Part shown: positions 33,963 to 45,345 of the stretch, one piece after another
Numbering within the stretch: the stretch's first letter is position 1
How the letters are laid out: each line of letters begins with the position of its first letter
Assembly (NCBI GenBank): GCA_963921425.1
Contig: OY992837.1
Location: forward strand, 20,104,630 to 20,168,629
Direction of reading: 5' to 3'
Length of the DNA stretch: 64,000 nt
From: Dryas octopetala
Lineage: Eukaryota; Streptophyta; Magnoliopsida; Rosales; Rosaceae
Program-made: the position numbers and the translations under genes
The notes under the pieces: generated by a model
What the model saw: the letters and a program-made list of their open reading frames with translations, nothing else
Databases searched by the model: none
Told to the model about the DNA's origin: nothing

Positions 33963-34504
33963 ATAAATATATCTTTTATATATTGTCTTAGTTCTAAGTA
34001 ATTAAAAATAAGTTCCAATGCAAAAAATAAATTAGCCCAATTCAAAATGACTCATCTATTTATTAAATTAATTAACTGCCGAACTACCCAACTACTCAAT
34101 TAACTTAACTAAATAAAATCAATTCCAGCGAATGTATGTTGAGGGTCAATTGCCTCACTTTTATGATTCGCCTCGGGTCCCCAAAATCTCACTTTCGGCC
34201 TTGAACCTTCGACCCTTCGGCATATATACCACACAAAAAACAACTTAGCATTTCTCTAAATGAAATGATCGACCATTTGACTTATATGTATAAGACATCA
34301 TAAATAGTTCACTCGTAGTGTAATGAAATGATATTTCTCGATCTCTATTTTATTGGTAAATGTCTTAAATTCTGATACCCTCTTTCAACAAAAAACGAAT
34401 CTCAATTATTTCATTATATGAAGGGGTCAATTCATTGAAATTAAGTACATATGCCAGCCTTATAGTTTATTTTTATTTTTTTAACTTACTACTCTCAATG
34501 ACTT

Positions 34505-34845
34505 TGAAGAAATCTAGGCATTCATCCCAAAACCAATTAGCAATGAGAGAAGTAGCCCAAATCCTTATAAGCTACTAGCAAGGCCCTCACATCTTCAATG
34601 TGAGATTTTTCTCAACACGCCCCCGCACGTGTGGCGTCATTTAAGCCTAACACGTGGACAATTTATATTGGGTGATGTGGGAGCACGTGTGGCCGTTAAG
34701 CGCATCACGTGGATAACCTGGCTCTAATACCATGAAGAAATCTAGGCATCTATCCCAAAACCAATTGGCAATGAGAGGAGTAGCCTAAATCCTTATAAGC
34801 CACTAGCAAGACCCTCACATCTTCAATGTGAGATTTCTCTCAACA
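34505..34845 (-). mobile_element. TRIM (terminal-repeat retrotransposon in miniature), 341 bp
   Basis: Two 113-bp terminal repeats, 34505-34617 and 34733-34845, flank only 115 bp. On the minus strand each starts TGTTGAGAGAAATCTC and ends TTTCTTCA. Next to the 5' repeat on that strand is TGGTATTAGAGCC, a one-base variant of the initiator tRNA-Met primer site. There is no coding capacity, which defines a TRIM. Flanks gactt and agctt are only a partial target duplication match. Confidence 0.85.
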
Positions 34846-35040
34846 AGCTTAAAAGCTCCTAACTCAAAATATCACACAAGTTTGAATTATTACTTTCAAG
34901 GAAAGAGACAACTAACATACGTAACAATAAAGACAATTTTCACGTGCGTCTGGTGCATTCGTCAACGGATTTTAAACCTCCAAGCTATCAATATTATTGG
35001 CGGAGATACCAATCACTTGGAAAATTGTAGATACAACTAA

Positions 35041-35390
35041 TGTGACATTCCTTGAAGAGAGAAATAGAGACCAAAGATGAGAGAAAGAGAGTGAGAAAAG
35101 AGAGAGAGCCAATAAGAGAGGGGGGATGCCATATGGTATCACATGGGGGAATAGATAAGTTCTTCTTTGGATCTTGTCATGTTATCTAGGTACCACATTA
35201 TTTGATGAATAAAATTGTTTAAAAAAATAGAAAAAACTTACATATCCTCATGTTGTAGTGATGTGGCATTCCTTGAAGAGAGATATAGAGATGAGAGAAA
35301 GAGAGAAAGAAAGAGAACCAATGAGAGAGGGGGGATGTCATGTGGTATCACATGGGGGGATAGGTAAGTTCTTCTCCAAGATCCATCATA
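35041..35390. repeat. Tandem duplication of a purine-rich block, 221-bp offset
   Basis: 35041-35175 (tgtgacattccttgaagaga ... taagttcttct) is repeated at 35262-35385 (tgtggcattccttgaagaga ... taagttcttct). Both hold agagagg..ggatg.catatggtatcacatgggg phrases. Non-coding. Confidence 0.8.
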
Positions 35391-35743
35391 ATGCTATAAA
35401 CAATAAAAAAAAATTCGTATTATTATAAATAAATAAGATTTAGTGGTACTGATTATATAAACAAATCAATTAAAATTTAAAATTTTAAAATTTATTTGGG
35501 GTACTATTCATACCACATAGATGAGCATTGTCAGGTATTGATATATGGTATATATATATATATATATATCTCTCTAGATGTAGTCTCTACTCATCAAAGA
35601 TTCAAAGCTTTAATTAGTTGGATTTGGGGATTTAACTTTTTATAGGATAGGGGTAACTACAAAATAATATGAAAGAGTCTATACATTGCATTATTTATCT
35701 TTGTTGAATACATGGTGAAGTTGTTAGAAACTTTTGCATATGA

Positions 35744-36126
35744 GGAATGTTATCTATCTTCTCCAATCTATCTTTTCCTTTATTATTCTCATTCCACAGT
35801 GTAAATTCATGATCGGAACTATTCATTTTTTAGATAATTATTTGAAGATCATCTCTGCAAAAAATAAGTAAATCAGAAATCGTTTGGTTATGTAACTGTG
35901 ATAAAATAAACAGACGGTTTTTGTAACAATTTGATTTACCGTTTGTTTATTTGATAACGATTACATGATTAAACTATTTTCGATTTAGTGATTTTTTGTA
36001 GAAAGTATCTTCAAATAATTATCTAAAAAAATGAACAATTCAGATTATAAAAATATACTATGGAATGAAAATAATAAAGGAGAAAATCAATGTAGATGGT
36101 GGATTAAAGAAGGTGGATAGCATTTC
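35744..36126. mobile_element. Palindromic MITE, family shared with 42539-42921
   Basis: Ends aatgttatctatcttctcca and ...ggtggatagcatt are inverted. The interior is a long imperfect palindrome centred near 35935 (aatcgtttggttatgtaa / ttacatgattaaactatttt; acaaacggt type core). Same family and layout as 42539-42921. Non-coding. Confidence 0.75.
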
Positions 36127-36308
36127 ATACTTTCACAACTTTTGGCCAAGAGCACATGGGTTATTGTCTCCCAACTAAAGGGCAAAACCTTCAGTATCGA
36201 TCAGTAAGTACGTGGATTAAAAGCATGAACCAAAAAAAAAAAAGGGTTAGGGTGTAGTAACCGATGGTATATAATGAATGTTGGATGATGCCACTTGGCT
36301 AAGATTAA

Positions 36309-36501
36309 GACCCAATTTGGTATTGAGGTGTGACCAAAATAATCAGCTTATTTTAAAAGTTTTCAACCCAAAGTGTTTGATAAAAAAAGTAGAAGCTGTT
36401 TATTTTCAAAACTGAAGTCAAAATAAGTAGGTGGAGGGTTGTCTTAACCCACATTAGCTTTTCTCACAACTGCTTTACCTCACAACAATACCAAACTGAC
36501 C
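36309..36501. mobile_element. Small hAT-type MITE
   Basis: Ends gacccaatttggtattgagg and cctcacaacaataccaaactgacc form imperfect inverted repeats of the 'GTTTGGTATTG' type common in plant hAT MITEs. 193 bp, non-coding. An 8-bp target duplication is not evident. Confidence 0.55.
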
Positions 36502-36986
36502 TTAAAAGGACATGGGTTATTTGCTTATTGCTAATGAATGCTGGATCGAGCCACTTGAAATGACGCGAGCCACAAGGATACATGCATATATCTGAAATAA
36601 CAACCGATACCCACTCAGATTTTTAGAAATTGATTGAATTTATCTATTTGTCTTGTTTTTTTGTTTGTTTTAATTATAATTATATAATATAAATTTTTTA
36701 TATAACTTCGTTCATATTCAAAAAGTTCTACGAATCTTTTAGGCTCTCCATTTTACAAAAAAAAATGTTAGAAATTTATTTCGTTATTTACTTTTGAATA
36801 ATAAATACAGAGCTATAATTTAAAGTCAAACAAAAATAAGTAGATAAAAATAAACAAAAATCTAAATTTGAAATAAAATTAATAAAATACCAAACATATA
36901 TTAAAGATGGTACATCCAAATTAAGGGTGATCATAAAGTTAGCGAATGAAGTCGATCCTCTAATTGTTTTGGAGGTGACAAGCATA
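36502..36986. other. AT-rich spacer, no gene seen
   Basis: No coding signal or element ends that I can support. Confidence 0.4.
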
Positions 36987-36995
36987 TATTTACAA

Positions 36996-37736
36996 GGCAT
37001 AAATTCAATTTAGACACATAACTATATAAGCTATTTCAACGGGGTCCATGAATTTTAAAATATTTCAAATATACACCCGATCTATTATCTAAATTGAAAA
37101 ATAAATTTCTGTCCATTGATTCGTTGAGAGATCAGTTAAATGGCAGCTTGGCTTTTGCTGACCAGAATTACTTGACGACGTGGCGCTATCTCAGCAAACA
37201 TTTCCCGCCAAATGAGCGACACGGGCCCACAATTTAATAATAATAGAGAGAGTGAAAGTTTGTAGGCCCGTGCTAGGGGTTAGGTGGACCCATGTCGCTC
37301 ATTTCCCGCCAAATGAGCGACACAGGTCCACCTAACCCCTGACACGGGTCCACAAAATCATCATCTCTTTCTCGCTCGTTGAACACAAGTGAGAGATTTA
37401 TATTCGAATTTGGGGGAAACGTGATATTTTTTGGAGACTAAATGGTCAGGAGAGCATTCGACGAGCGGGAAAGAGGTGATGGGTGTGTGGGCCCGTGTCA
37501 AGTGGACATGTGTTGCTCATTTGGCGGGAAATGTATGCTGAGTTGGTGCCACGTCGCCAATTAATCCCCGTTAGCACAAGTCAAGCTGACATTTAACTGA
37601 TCTCTCAAGAAATTGATGGACGGAATTTCATTTTTCAATTTACATAATAAATCATGTGTATATTTGAAATATTTGAAAATTCGTGAACCTCGTTAAAATA
37701 GCATATATAGTTATGTGTCTAAATTGAATTTATGCC
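36996..37736. mobile_element. Non-autonomous Mutator-like element, 741 bp, long inverted ends
   Basis: Ends ggcataaattcaatttagac and ...aaattgaatttatgcc pair over more than 200 bp, through tgatctctcaa..aaattgatgg and catttcccgccaaatgagcg. A perfect 9-bp target duplication, tatttacaa, flanks it (36987-36995 and 37737-37745). The core repeats gagcgacacgggccca-like phrases. No transposase; it depends on one made elsewhere. Confidence 0.9.
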
Positions 37737-37745
37737 TATTTACAA

Positions 37746-38497
37746 CAAAGCAAAATGAAACGTACGCTTTTGCCACTTTTCTTTTTCTCGAGGAATAATT
37801 TTATTTAATTAAGGATGATTAATATCTAATAACAGTACATTAGACAGCCAAGAAATATAGAGATGTGGCTAAAGGCTAAAGCGACATGCATTTAAGCAAA
37901 CAGTGCACACTGCACAGATTCATTGTTAAGATCTATATATTTATGCCCTAATAATAATTTCTTATTTGACCAAAAAAAAAAAAAAATTTCTTAATTTCTT
38001 TTTTCTGAACGTACGACATGCACATGTCACCATCTTGTACAGTTATGCGTATATGCAACCACTCGATTGTGTTTTTTTTTTAATCCTTATCATAAAATCT
38101 GCAACCACTCGATTGAATCACTAAATAAGAAAAACGTGCATGCCTAGTACCAAGTACCAGCTAATGGAAAATTGTCGTACGTATGATATATAACATTTTT
38201 TAAATTTTTAATTGTTTAAAGGATTTATTTTTTATTATTAAAATATCTACCTTTTTATTATTATATTTATTTATATGTTATACGTATAAGAGACCGTTAC
38301 AATTAAATTTGACAATGAATTTTTTTCTTTTTCTTTTTGTTTGAAAGAAATAACATTCGAATTTGTGACTTTTCTCAACAAAATAAAGAAATGTCTTAAA
38401 CTAACAGTTAGTTAATCTTGTACTATTACAATTAAATTGAACAATAATTCAATCTCATGTTTCACACCAAACAAAGGACATACTCACTTGGAAATTT
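37746..38497. other. AT-rich intergenic, no gene seen
   Basis: Poly-A near 37972 and several TA-rich runs; no exon or element ends recognised. Confidence 0.4.
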
Positions 38498-39308
38498 GGA
38501 ACTGGATCCTCTAGGAGACTATACAAGGCATTTAACATGGAGCATTCAAAAGATTTCAATGGTTAGGATTGTACCATCTATTTAATAAACCCCTTTTACA
38601 TTTATCCATCACCATTTTAATGACTTATCAAAAAGAAAAAGAAAAAAAAAAAATCACTTCATCTTTAATGATCGACCCACCGTCTTCCCCTGGGCATTCA
38701 GCTTCCTCCCCCCACCATGGTTACCCACGCCTCCAAATCATCTCCCAAGTAGCTTACGCTGGACCCGGGATAAGATTTGTCTTTTTTTTTGGTTAACAGG
38801 GATAAGATTTGTCTGGTGTCATCATATATTGGTTGCAAGAACATTTTAAAAGTGGAGGCAAACTATAGACAATAGCTAAATTCCTTCTCTTTAAAAATTG
38901 AAATAAGAAAGAATTATTCATTCCAGAAAACTTCATGGGCAACCAAATAGATCACCCCCAAACTTCACAATAGCACTTCTATAGAAAACATGAAAAGCAT
39001 TCGCCACTGTGGGTGACGATGATGGATGAGGGAGAGGGAATGGCTTGAAGCGGCGGCAGCCATGGCAGAGAGAAGGGAGGAGGGTAAATGCCCAGGAGAA
39101 GACCATGGCAGATCTCTCATTAAAGCAAAAGTGTTTTGTTTTTTTGATAAATTATTAAAAGGGTGATGGATAAATATAAAATGGGTTTATTAAAAGTCTT
39201 AAATAGATGGTACAATCCTAGCCATTAAATTGTTTTGAATGGTCTAAATTAAAAATCTTGTACAGTCTGGTAGAAAAAAAAAAAAAAACTGGTAGAGGAT
39301 CCACTTCC
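38498..39308. mobile_element. Foldback non-autonomous element, about 811 bp
   Basis: Left end ggaactggatcctct pairs with right end agaggatccacttcc. The arms continue over more than 130 bp (gattgtaccatctatttaa against ttaaatagatggtacaatc, and tttatccatcaccattttaa against ttaaaagggtgatggataaa), then further in (tcttcccctgggcatt against aatgcccaggagaaga). The core, about 38690-39110, is GC-richer. No protein recognised. Confidence 0.8.
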
Positions 39309-39785
39309 GTAAATATGATAAGACTTTAATTAATTATATTGTACGTTGAAATGCACTCTAGTAGCTAGTGAGTTTTTAGAATTGAAAAGAATTGCTGATA
39401 TTAGACAAAATGGTTACAATAAAATCCTTGAGATTAGCCTAAATCGTAAAAAATGGTGGGGTAAAATCGTTACAATAAAACAAAACTTAACTATATCCAT
39501 TAGTTTTGTATTATTCGTGAATCATGAGAAAGAATCTCACAACGATAAATTAAGGTCTTGCATAGTAATTTATAAGTTATTGAGTCATTTTTTTACGTTA
39601 GAATTGTAAGGCTAAACACGTAGACAACAGTCACAACATTTAATTATGAATATTGTGAAGAAATGATATATTGCATAAGGAAATGATAGATCAATAGATA
39701 ACGATAACTTTTAATTATGTATTTTTTTCTAAGTTCATACTAACATCATCTTAAAATTTAGTGTTTAGATTGTATTATATATTTA

Positions 39786-40333
39786 GAGGAAATTACAGAT
39801 TTAGTCCACTTATTTTATACCTAATTCAATTTTGGTTCACGATCTTTTTTAAGTTCTGTTTTGGTCCACTAATTATTCCACTTGTTCAATAAAGGTCCAG
39901 ATTTGTTTTCTTAAATTTGGCCTGCCTTTTACCCTATCAAAGTTCACTTAAATTCAGCAAACATATACTTCTTTTAAAGCTATGCATCTCTATTTTACAA
40001 CCATATAAAGATTATTCAAATTGGAGTTCTAAAATTCAAGATAATTGACCCTAAAGTAGGGTACCCGAAATTGTCAATTTTTCAAACTTCACCTAATTTC
40101 AATTCTTTTAGATTCTAATACTCTAAATTGATTCCTATGACTAAAAAATGATGAAATATAACTTATACTTCAATTATAATTGAAGAAAACACAACCCAAA
40201 AGATTTAAAGTCAGAAATCTGGACATTTATTAAATAAATGAAACAATTAGTAGACCAAAATATAACTTAAAAAAGATCATGGACCAAAATTGAATTAGAT
40301 ATAAAATAAATGAACTAAATCTGTAATTTCCTC
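39786..40333. mobile_element. MITE with 110-bp inverted ends
   Basis: gaggaaattacagatttagt at the left is inverted at acta..aatctgtaatttcctc on the right. Arms also pair at gttttggtccactaatt and attagtagaccaaaat. Interior AT-rich, non-coding. Flanks are (TA)-rich, so the target duplication is ambiguous. Confidence 0.8.
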
Positions 40334-40504
40334 ATATATATTAAAAAATATATATACGTCATAAAACATAAAAAACGAATGAAAATTCGCTGATTTTCCT
40401 TCCAATGTTTACTAGCATGCAGTGATTGCTGCTCTAGGGGTCATTAATTTGGGGTACTTTTTAGCATGTGCACATGCATTGGTACAAGTAGAAAGGTTCT
40501 GAGA

Positions 40505-40540
<36 letters not shown>

Positions 40541-40593
40541 ACTTGAAGTTGTAGTGTCTAAACAACCCCAGAAAATTTCTGGTTGATACTGAT

Positions 40594-40630
<37 letters not shown>
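40505..40630. repeat. Two (TA)n microsatellites
   Basis: (TA)n tracts at about 40509-40536 and 40598-40630, separated by 60 bp. They lie about 330 bp beyond the 3' end of the acyltransferase gene. Confidence 0.9.
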
Positions 40631-40631
<1 letters not shown>

Positions 40632-40959
40632 AAAAATCACCTCCTAAAAGAATAAGTAAAAACTAAAAAGATCGATGGTCATGAAATTCCAACCCCACAA
40701 AGGCACAAGTAGACAAATTAAAGCATCAAGAATCAGATCATTATCATGATCAGGAAGGAAAAATTTTCATAAACCTAGGATTACCAAGTCTAGCTTAGTC
40801 CCAACAATGTTATTTGGATCATCTGTACTAGTTGCATTGCTGAGCTAACAAGCTATAGACGAATCTCACTTTTAATAAAGAGAGAATAAAATTATTTGTA
40901 CTAAATGTGATACACTTATCATGCATAGTAAAAAAGTTTCAAATAACAATATATAGTTT

Positions 40960-42321
40960 TTAGGCTACGGTGACAGCATCCATGAACTCTGAGTCTTTTC
41001 CCATGGCCTCCAAAGTCTCAGCCAAAAGACAAGTTTCAATATCAAAGCTGCCTTCTTCAACCCCAGTAAACACCGTAATCTTCCCATATGACTTGTTCCC
41101 GGCGCCGCTTCTCACGGCGACCGGCCTCCCCCAACCCAAGTCATTGCCGTACACGTCGAACCTCGGCGAACTGCTCGTGACCAAAGCATTAACCGCCATG
41201 TTGTCTTCTGTCAGCAACTTGGGTTCTTTCGCCCAACACTCCAAGAAGCTCCTCAGTTTCTCTTCTGTATGCAAAGCCACCATCTTGTTCATTTCCAAAG
41301 CCACGAGCCCAAGTCCGAGTTCGAGTAACTCGCCTTGTTTGAGGGTCACAGTCCCCGCCTGAACCGCATTGCCCAAGTACTGTTGTGGCAATGGCGGATT
41401 CATCCTCGGCCGGGCACCGATGAGTAATCGGTAACTTGTTTCTTTATCAGGGTTGGGGTTCTTGTCACTTCCGCGAATTATGGACCGCCATAGATGAGCC
41501 AAGAGTGCTTGTAAGGATGAGATCCTAGTATTTTTGGTGTGTTGATCAATCTCAGCATTGGCTTTTGCTTTCAGTTGAGCAATCTTTTTTCTCGAAAAGT
41601 GGAAAACTCTTTCTTTTAGTATTAATGGTTCATCATCAAACACTTGGTTGTGATCATTTGGGAAGGGAATGCGAATGGGAACATTTGTGCCATCAAGAAA
41701 CCAACGCTGAAGAACAGGAGGCTTTGATGGACGATCAAAACCCCGAGAAATTTCCGACCAAGAATTGAAGAAATGCCAAAACGAAGTGCCATCAATGACG
41801 GTGTGGTTGATGGTGCAACCTACGAAAACACCACCCACAAGCTCGGTTACTTGGACTGCAAGCAAGGGCTTGGAAGTGCCGTTGTAGTTTTTGACACCAT
41901 TTAGAGGGAAAAAGGAGTGGACAATATTGTGAGGGACATAGACAGAGTCTTTGACGTCTGAGAGGGTGACGCCATCGGCTTTGGCGTGGACAAACAGAAC
42001 CCCTGCGTTGTTGCAGTTGATGGAGAAGGAGAAGGTGTTGTCGGGGTTTTCAGTCACGGAGAGGCGGCCGGCGAGTGGTGGAAAGAAGTCTAGTGTACGG
42101 GAAAGGGAGGTCTTGAGATGTTGGATGATGTTTAGGGATGAGGAGTTGTTGTGTTGGGAAAGGGTTTTGGGTTTGTGAAAGAGGAGTCCTTTTTGGATGG
42201 GATCTACAAGGAGAAGCTGGAGGTCCCAAGGAGTTAGCTCAATTGTTTGAGGTGATGAGGACTCATTTTGATCACTCGCTGCTTTCACTGTACTGGATGA
42301 GATGAGCCTGATGCCTCCCAT
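40960..42321 (-). CDS. BAHD acyltransferase (EPS1 / At3g50280-like clade)
   Basis: Intronless, 453 residues, the usual BAHD length. BAHD enzymes are cytosolic and move an acyl group from acyl-CoA to an alcohol or amine. The catalytic HXXXD motif is HTVID (His173-Asp177) in the first half. The structural DFGWG motif appears as DLGWG (residues 394-398), a Phe-to-Leu change seen in some members. Other family marks: LTPWDLQLL at 29-37, FFPPLAGRL at 79-87, and NHTVIDGTSFWHFFNSW. The DLGWG and the overall pattern resemble the uncharacterised acetyltransferases around Arabidopsis EPS1, linked there to salicylate metabolism; substrate here is unknown. I chose the Met at 42321 because it aligns with family starts. 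An upstream in-frame Met at 42402 would add 27 residues encoded mostly by a GA repeat. No stop or frameshift, so probably functional. Confidence 0.92.
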   Translation of the reverse strand: MGGIRLISSSTVKAASDQNESSSPQTIELTPWDLQLLLVDPIQKGLLFHKPKTLSQHNNSSSLNIIQHLKTSLSRTLDFFPPLAGRLSVTENPDNTFSFSINCNNAGVLFVHAKADGVTLSDVKDSVYVPHNIVHSFFPLNGVKNYNGTSKPLLAVQVTELVGGVFVGCTINHTVIDGTSFWHFFNSWSEISRGFDRPSKPPVLQRWFLDGTNVPIRIPFPNDHNQVFDDEPLILKERVFHFSRKKIAQLKAKANAEIDQHTKNTRISSLQALLAHLWRSIIRGSDKNPNPDKETSYRLLIGARPRMNPPLPQQYLGNAVQAGTVTLKQGELLELGLGLVALEMNKMVALHTEEKLRSFLECWAKEPKLLTEDNMAVNALVTSSSPRFDVYGNDLGWGRPVAVRSGAGNKSYGKITVFTGVEEGSFDIETCLLAETLEAMGKDSEFMDAVTVA

Positions 42322-42326
42322 GTTTG

Positions 42327-42352
42327 GATCTCTCTCTCTCTCTCTCTCTCTG
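42327..42352 (-). repeat. (GA)n microsatellite in the acyltransferase 5' leader
   Basis: Plus-strand ctctctctct run, 6 bp upstream of the chosen start codon. Transcribed it is (GA)n, common in plant 5' UTRs, and it is translated as RERERER in the alternative upstream start. Confidence 0.9.
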
Positions 42353-42538
42353 TTGCAAAATATTTGGTTTTTGGTTGCGATGAGCCTGATAGAATTCCCC
42401 AATTAAATATACATGCAATGTTTGTACTTCCAATGCAACTTAATGCGCACATGGCGATATGGTGTTGGTCATAACTCATAAGTCATTAATTAATTTATTG
42501 TGTTACTAAACAGGCCTATCAGGCTTTTAAAAAAAGAG

Positions 42539-42921
42539 AATGCTATCTACATTTTTTAATCCACTTTTTCTGCCAATTTTTTTTTTTTATTATTCATATT
42601 TTACAGTGTATTTTCATGATCGAAATTGTTCATTTTTTAGATAATTATTTAAAGATCATCTCTAAAAAAATCAATTAAATCGAAAATCGTTTGGTTATAT
42701 AATCGTTATCAAATAAACAAACGGTGAATCAAATTGTTATCAAAATCGTTTGTTTATTTGATCACAATTACATAATCAAACGATTTCCGATTTAGTTGAT
42801 TTTTTGCAGAGATAATCTTCATAGTTAGATCTAAAAAATAAACGGCTTCGATCATAAATTTATACTGTAAAATAAGAATAATAAAAAAAAGGTAGATTGA
42901 ACAAAGTAGATATATAGCATT
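42539..42921. mobile_element. Palindromic MITE, second copy of the family at 35744-36126
   Basis: Ends aatgctatctac and gtagatatatagcatt. Interior pairs aaaatcgtttggttatataa against attacataatcaaacgattt. It lies about 140 bp upstream of the possible upstream start codon of the acyltransferase, so within its promoter region. Confidence 0.78.
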
Positions 42922-43039
42922 CCTCTTTCAAAAACACACTTGCTAGCTAGCTTTTAATATGTGGAGGTGATGATTAACATCTTTGTTACCAACCTGGCCT
43001 ATCAGTCATGAATGTCCTGAAATGTTGGATGTATAAAGT

Positions 43040-43064
43040 ATATATATATATATATATATATATA
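43040..43064. repeat. (TA)n microsatellite
   Basis: About 12 TA units. Confidence 0.9.
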
Positions 43065-43171
43065 TTAACACATGTGATTATGAATTATATATATATTTAT
43101 TAAACAAAAAGTATATATTGCCATATAAAATAAATTTATCTAATTTGAAAGCAATATATATTTGATTATTC

Positions 43172-43640
43172 TCGAAGTGTTGGTTGCTTTCATATATATA
43201 AGATCCGTTTGACACTATTTTTAAAAAAATGATTTTACTGAAAGCACTTCTACTAAGAAGCACATACAAAAATTTTTAAAAATTTTAAATAATTTATGTA
43301 AAAGCACTTGAAAGCACCTAGATATATGCTTCTAAAACAAATCTCTTTAATAAAGAGGTCTTATCGGAAATGGGGTTGCGGGGGAAATTGTTGGACGGAC
43401 TTAAGCAAAAAGATAGACACAAGGAACGAGGATTGCCAAAAGATAAAATGCTTTTATATTTTAAAAATTTTTATTTATCTTTGTCAAATGTTACCAAAAA
43501 TATTTTTACTAATTTAAAAATATTTTTTAATAATTTAAAAATATTTTTTATAGTTCTAAAACCACTGCAAAAGGGCCCATAATTTCATCAAAGCAGAAGA
43601 TGCTGTAAAAGTGTTGGTCGCTTTCATATATATAGTTTTA
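43172..43640. mobile_element. Probable MITE flanked by a longer direct repeat
   Basis: An AT-rich block 43203-43579 with gatccgtttgacactattt at the left and ccactgcaaaagggccc at the right resembles 'GCCCGTTTGG' MITEs, though the ends match poorly. gtgttggt.gctttcatatat lies on both sides (43178 and 43612), and ataatttcatcaaa also occurs twice (43580, 43662). Non-coding. Confidence 0.45.
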
Positions 43641-43719
43641 TCCAGCTTTAATTATTTGCCCATAATTTCATCAAATTAAGCAGAAGATTGTCATGCAAAT
43701 GCATTCAAGGTTGATGATA

Positions 43720-45345
43720 AGGTAAAGTAATCGTACGTGTCAAATGCTTGATGATAATTAATGGTATACAAGAGTGCGTTATCATCTTGGGTGGCTTCAT
43801 CGTACTAGACAAGCAAATATTTGTCTCTGCTTTGCGCATAAAATATTCGAGGATGATGAATGATGGATATGGAAAAATTATTGCCGGTTATTAGTTATTA
43901 CGTAAGTTATTAATTTATAATATAAATTGAGATGAATTTATACTAATATAAGTAAATTAATAACACTATTTAATAATAAATATATACACCTATCGTACCT
44001 ATCATATCGATAAAATGAAATAATATAATAAAAAAGCTCCTTTTTTTTTTTTTTTTCTTTAAGTAAGAATTGATAGCTAGATTGAGGTGTAATAGGTACC
44101 TATCATGCCTGTCAGATGAAACGCTATGATTAGAGCTGTCTATCGGTCGGTTCGAATTGGCATTGGGGCTTACCAAATCAAAATCAAAAAATTCGGTATT
44201 TTTCGATTTCGATATTTTTCAGTTTTGGTATTTTTTGGTTCGGTAATTTTTGGTAAATTTCAGTTTTCGGTTCGATTTCAGTAATTTTGGTATCGGATAT
44301 TTTCGGTTCATTTTCGATTTACTTCGGTATATCTTCGGTTCATTTCAGTTTAATTATAATAATACTAATTATTATATACCAATATAAATTAAAATTTAAT
44401 CAAATATGATGCATAAAATATAATGTTTGATGAATATATATTTGCACGAGTAGTATTGGTAGTTTAGTATAGTACTAGTATTTTACCCTAGTAATAATAT
44501 ATATTAGTATAATTAGTTTAATAATATGTATTAGTACATATCCTATTAATTTAGTATGTATATATACCGATAAATATGAGTGTGTATATATATATATATA
44601 TATGCATTACTTACCTAAAGATGAGATTTTTATTTTCCTAAAAATAATAACATTTACTTTATTAGAGAATGACTCTATATCTTAACTCACACTTTTGATA
44701 ATATTAATATAATAACATTATACAATTATATTTTTTATAGTTATTTAAGATATTAGTAGTTTAATATTTATTGTACCACTAACATAATAGTATTATATAA
44801 GTATATATAACTAAATTTCGGTATATATTTTGGTTTTTTCGGTAATAATCGATTCGGTTTCTTTCGGTAATAATTTTCGGTAATCGGTCGGTTTATTAAC
44901 TTTTTTCAGTTTTTACCAAAACAAAACCAACTTTTTTCGGATATTTTTGGTTTCGGATTTTCGATTTTTGAATTGTGAAAATTGGTATACCAAACTAAAA
45001 AAATTTGGTCGATAGTCGATTGGTTCGGTAAAAACCAAACCAAAGGACAACCCTAGCTATGATAAGAAAGTTTCTCTTTTTCTTTCTCCAAGCTATAATA
45101 AGTGGAGTATATATTGTTATTTACGTGATAGGAAATGATAAGATAAAGTAATCGTGTCATGCTAGATATGACCTTACTTCCCGGCCAAAAAAAAAAGACC
45201 AGACTTAATTAAATGGTCCACAAGAGTCAATATCATGGGTGGCTTCTTCAGTTCGTACTTGACAGACAACATTTGTCGTACGTCTCTGTATTGCGCATAA
45301 AATATTCAAGGAGACAATGATGGTCGTACGAGATTATTTGTACAA
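43720..45345. repeat. Local direct duplication around the hAT element
   Basis: 43718-43868 (gataaggtaaagtaatcgt ... tgcgcataaaatattcgagg) has a diverged partner at 45135-45320 (gataagataaagtaatcgt ... tgcgcataaaatattcaagg). The hAT element at 44131-45055 lies between them. Confidence 0.7.
44131..45055. mobile_element. Non-autonomous hAT element, 925 bp
   Basis: Perfect 8-bp target duplication gctatgat (44123-44130 and 45056-45063). Ends tagagctgtc and gacaacccta are inverted (8 of 10). Subterminal regions carry many ttcggt / tttcggta copies on the left and right, typical of this MITE-like hAT group. The core is AT-rich without a transposase. Confidence 0.9.
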
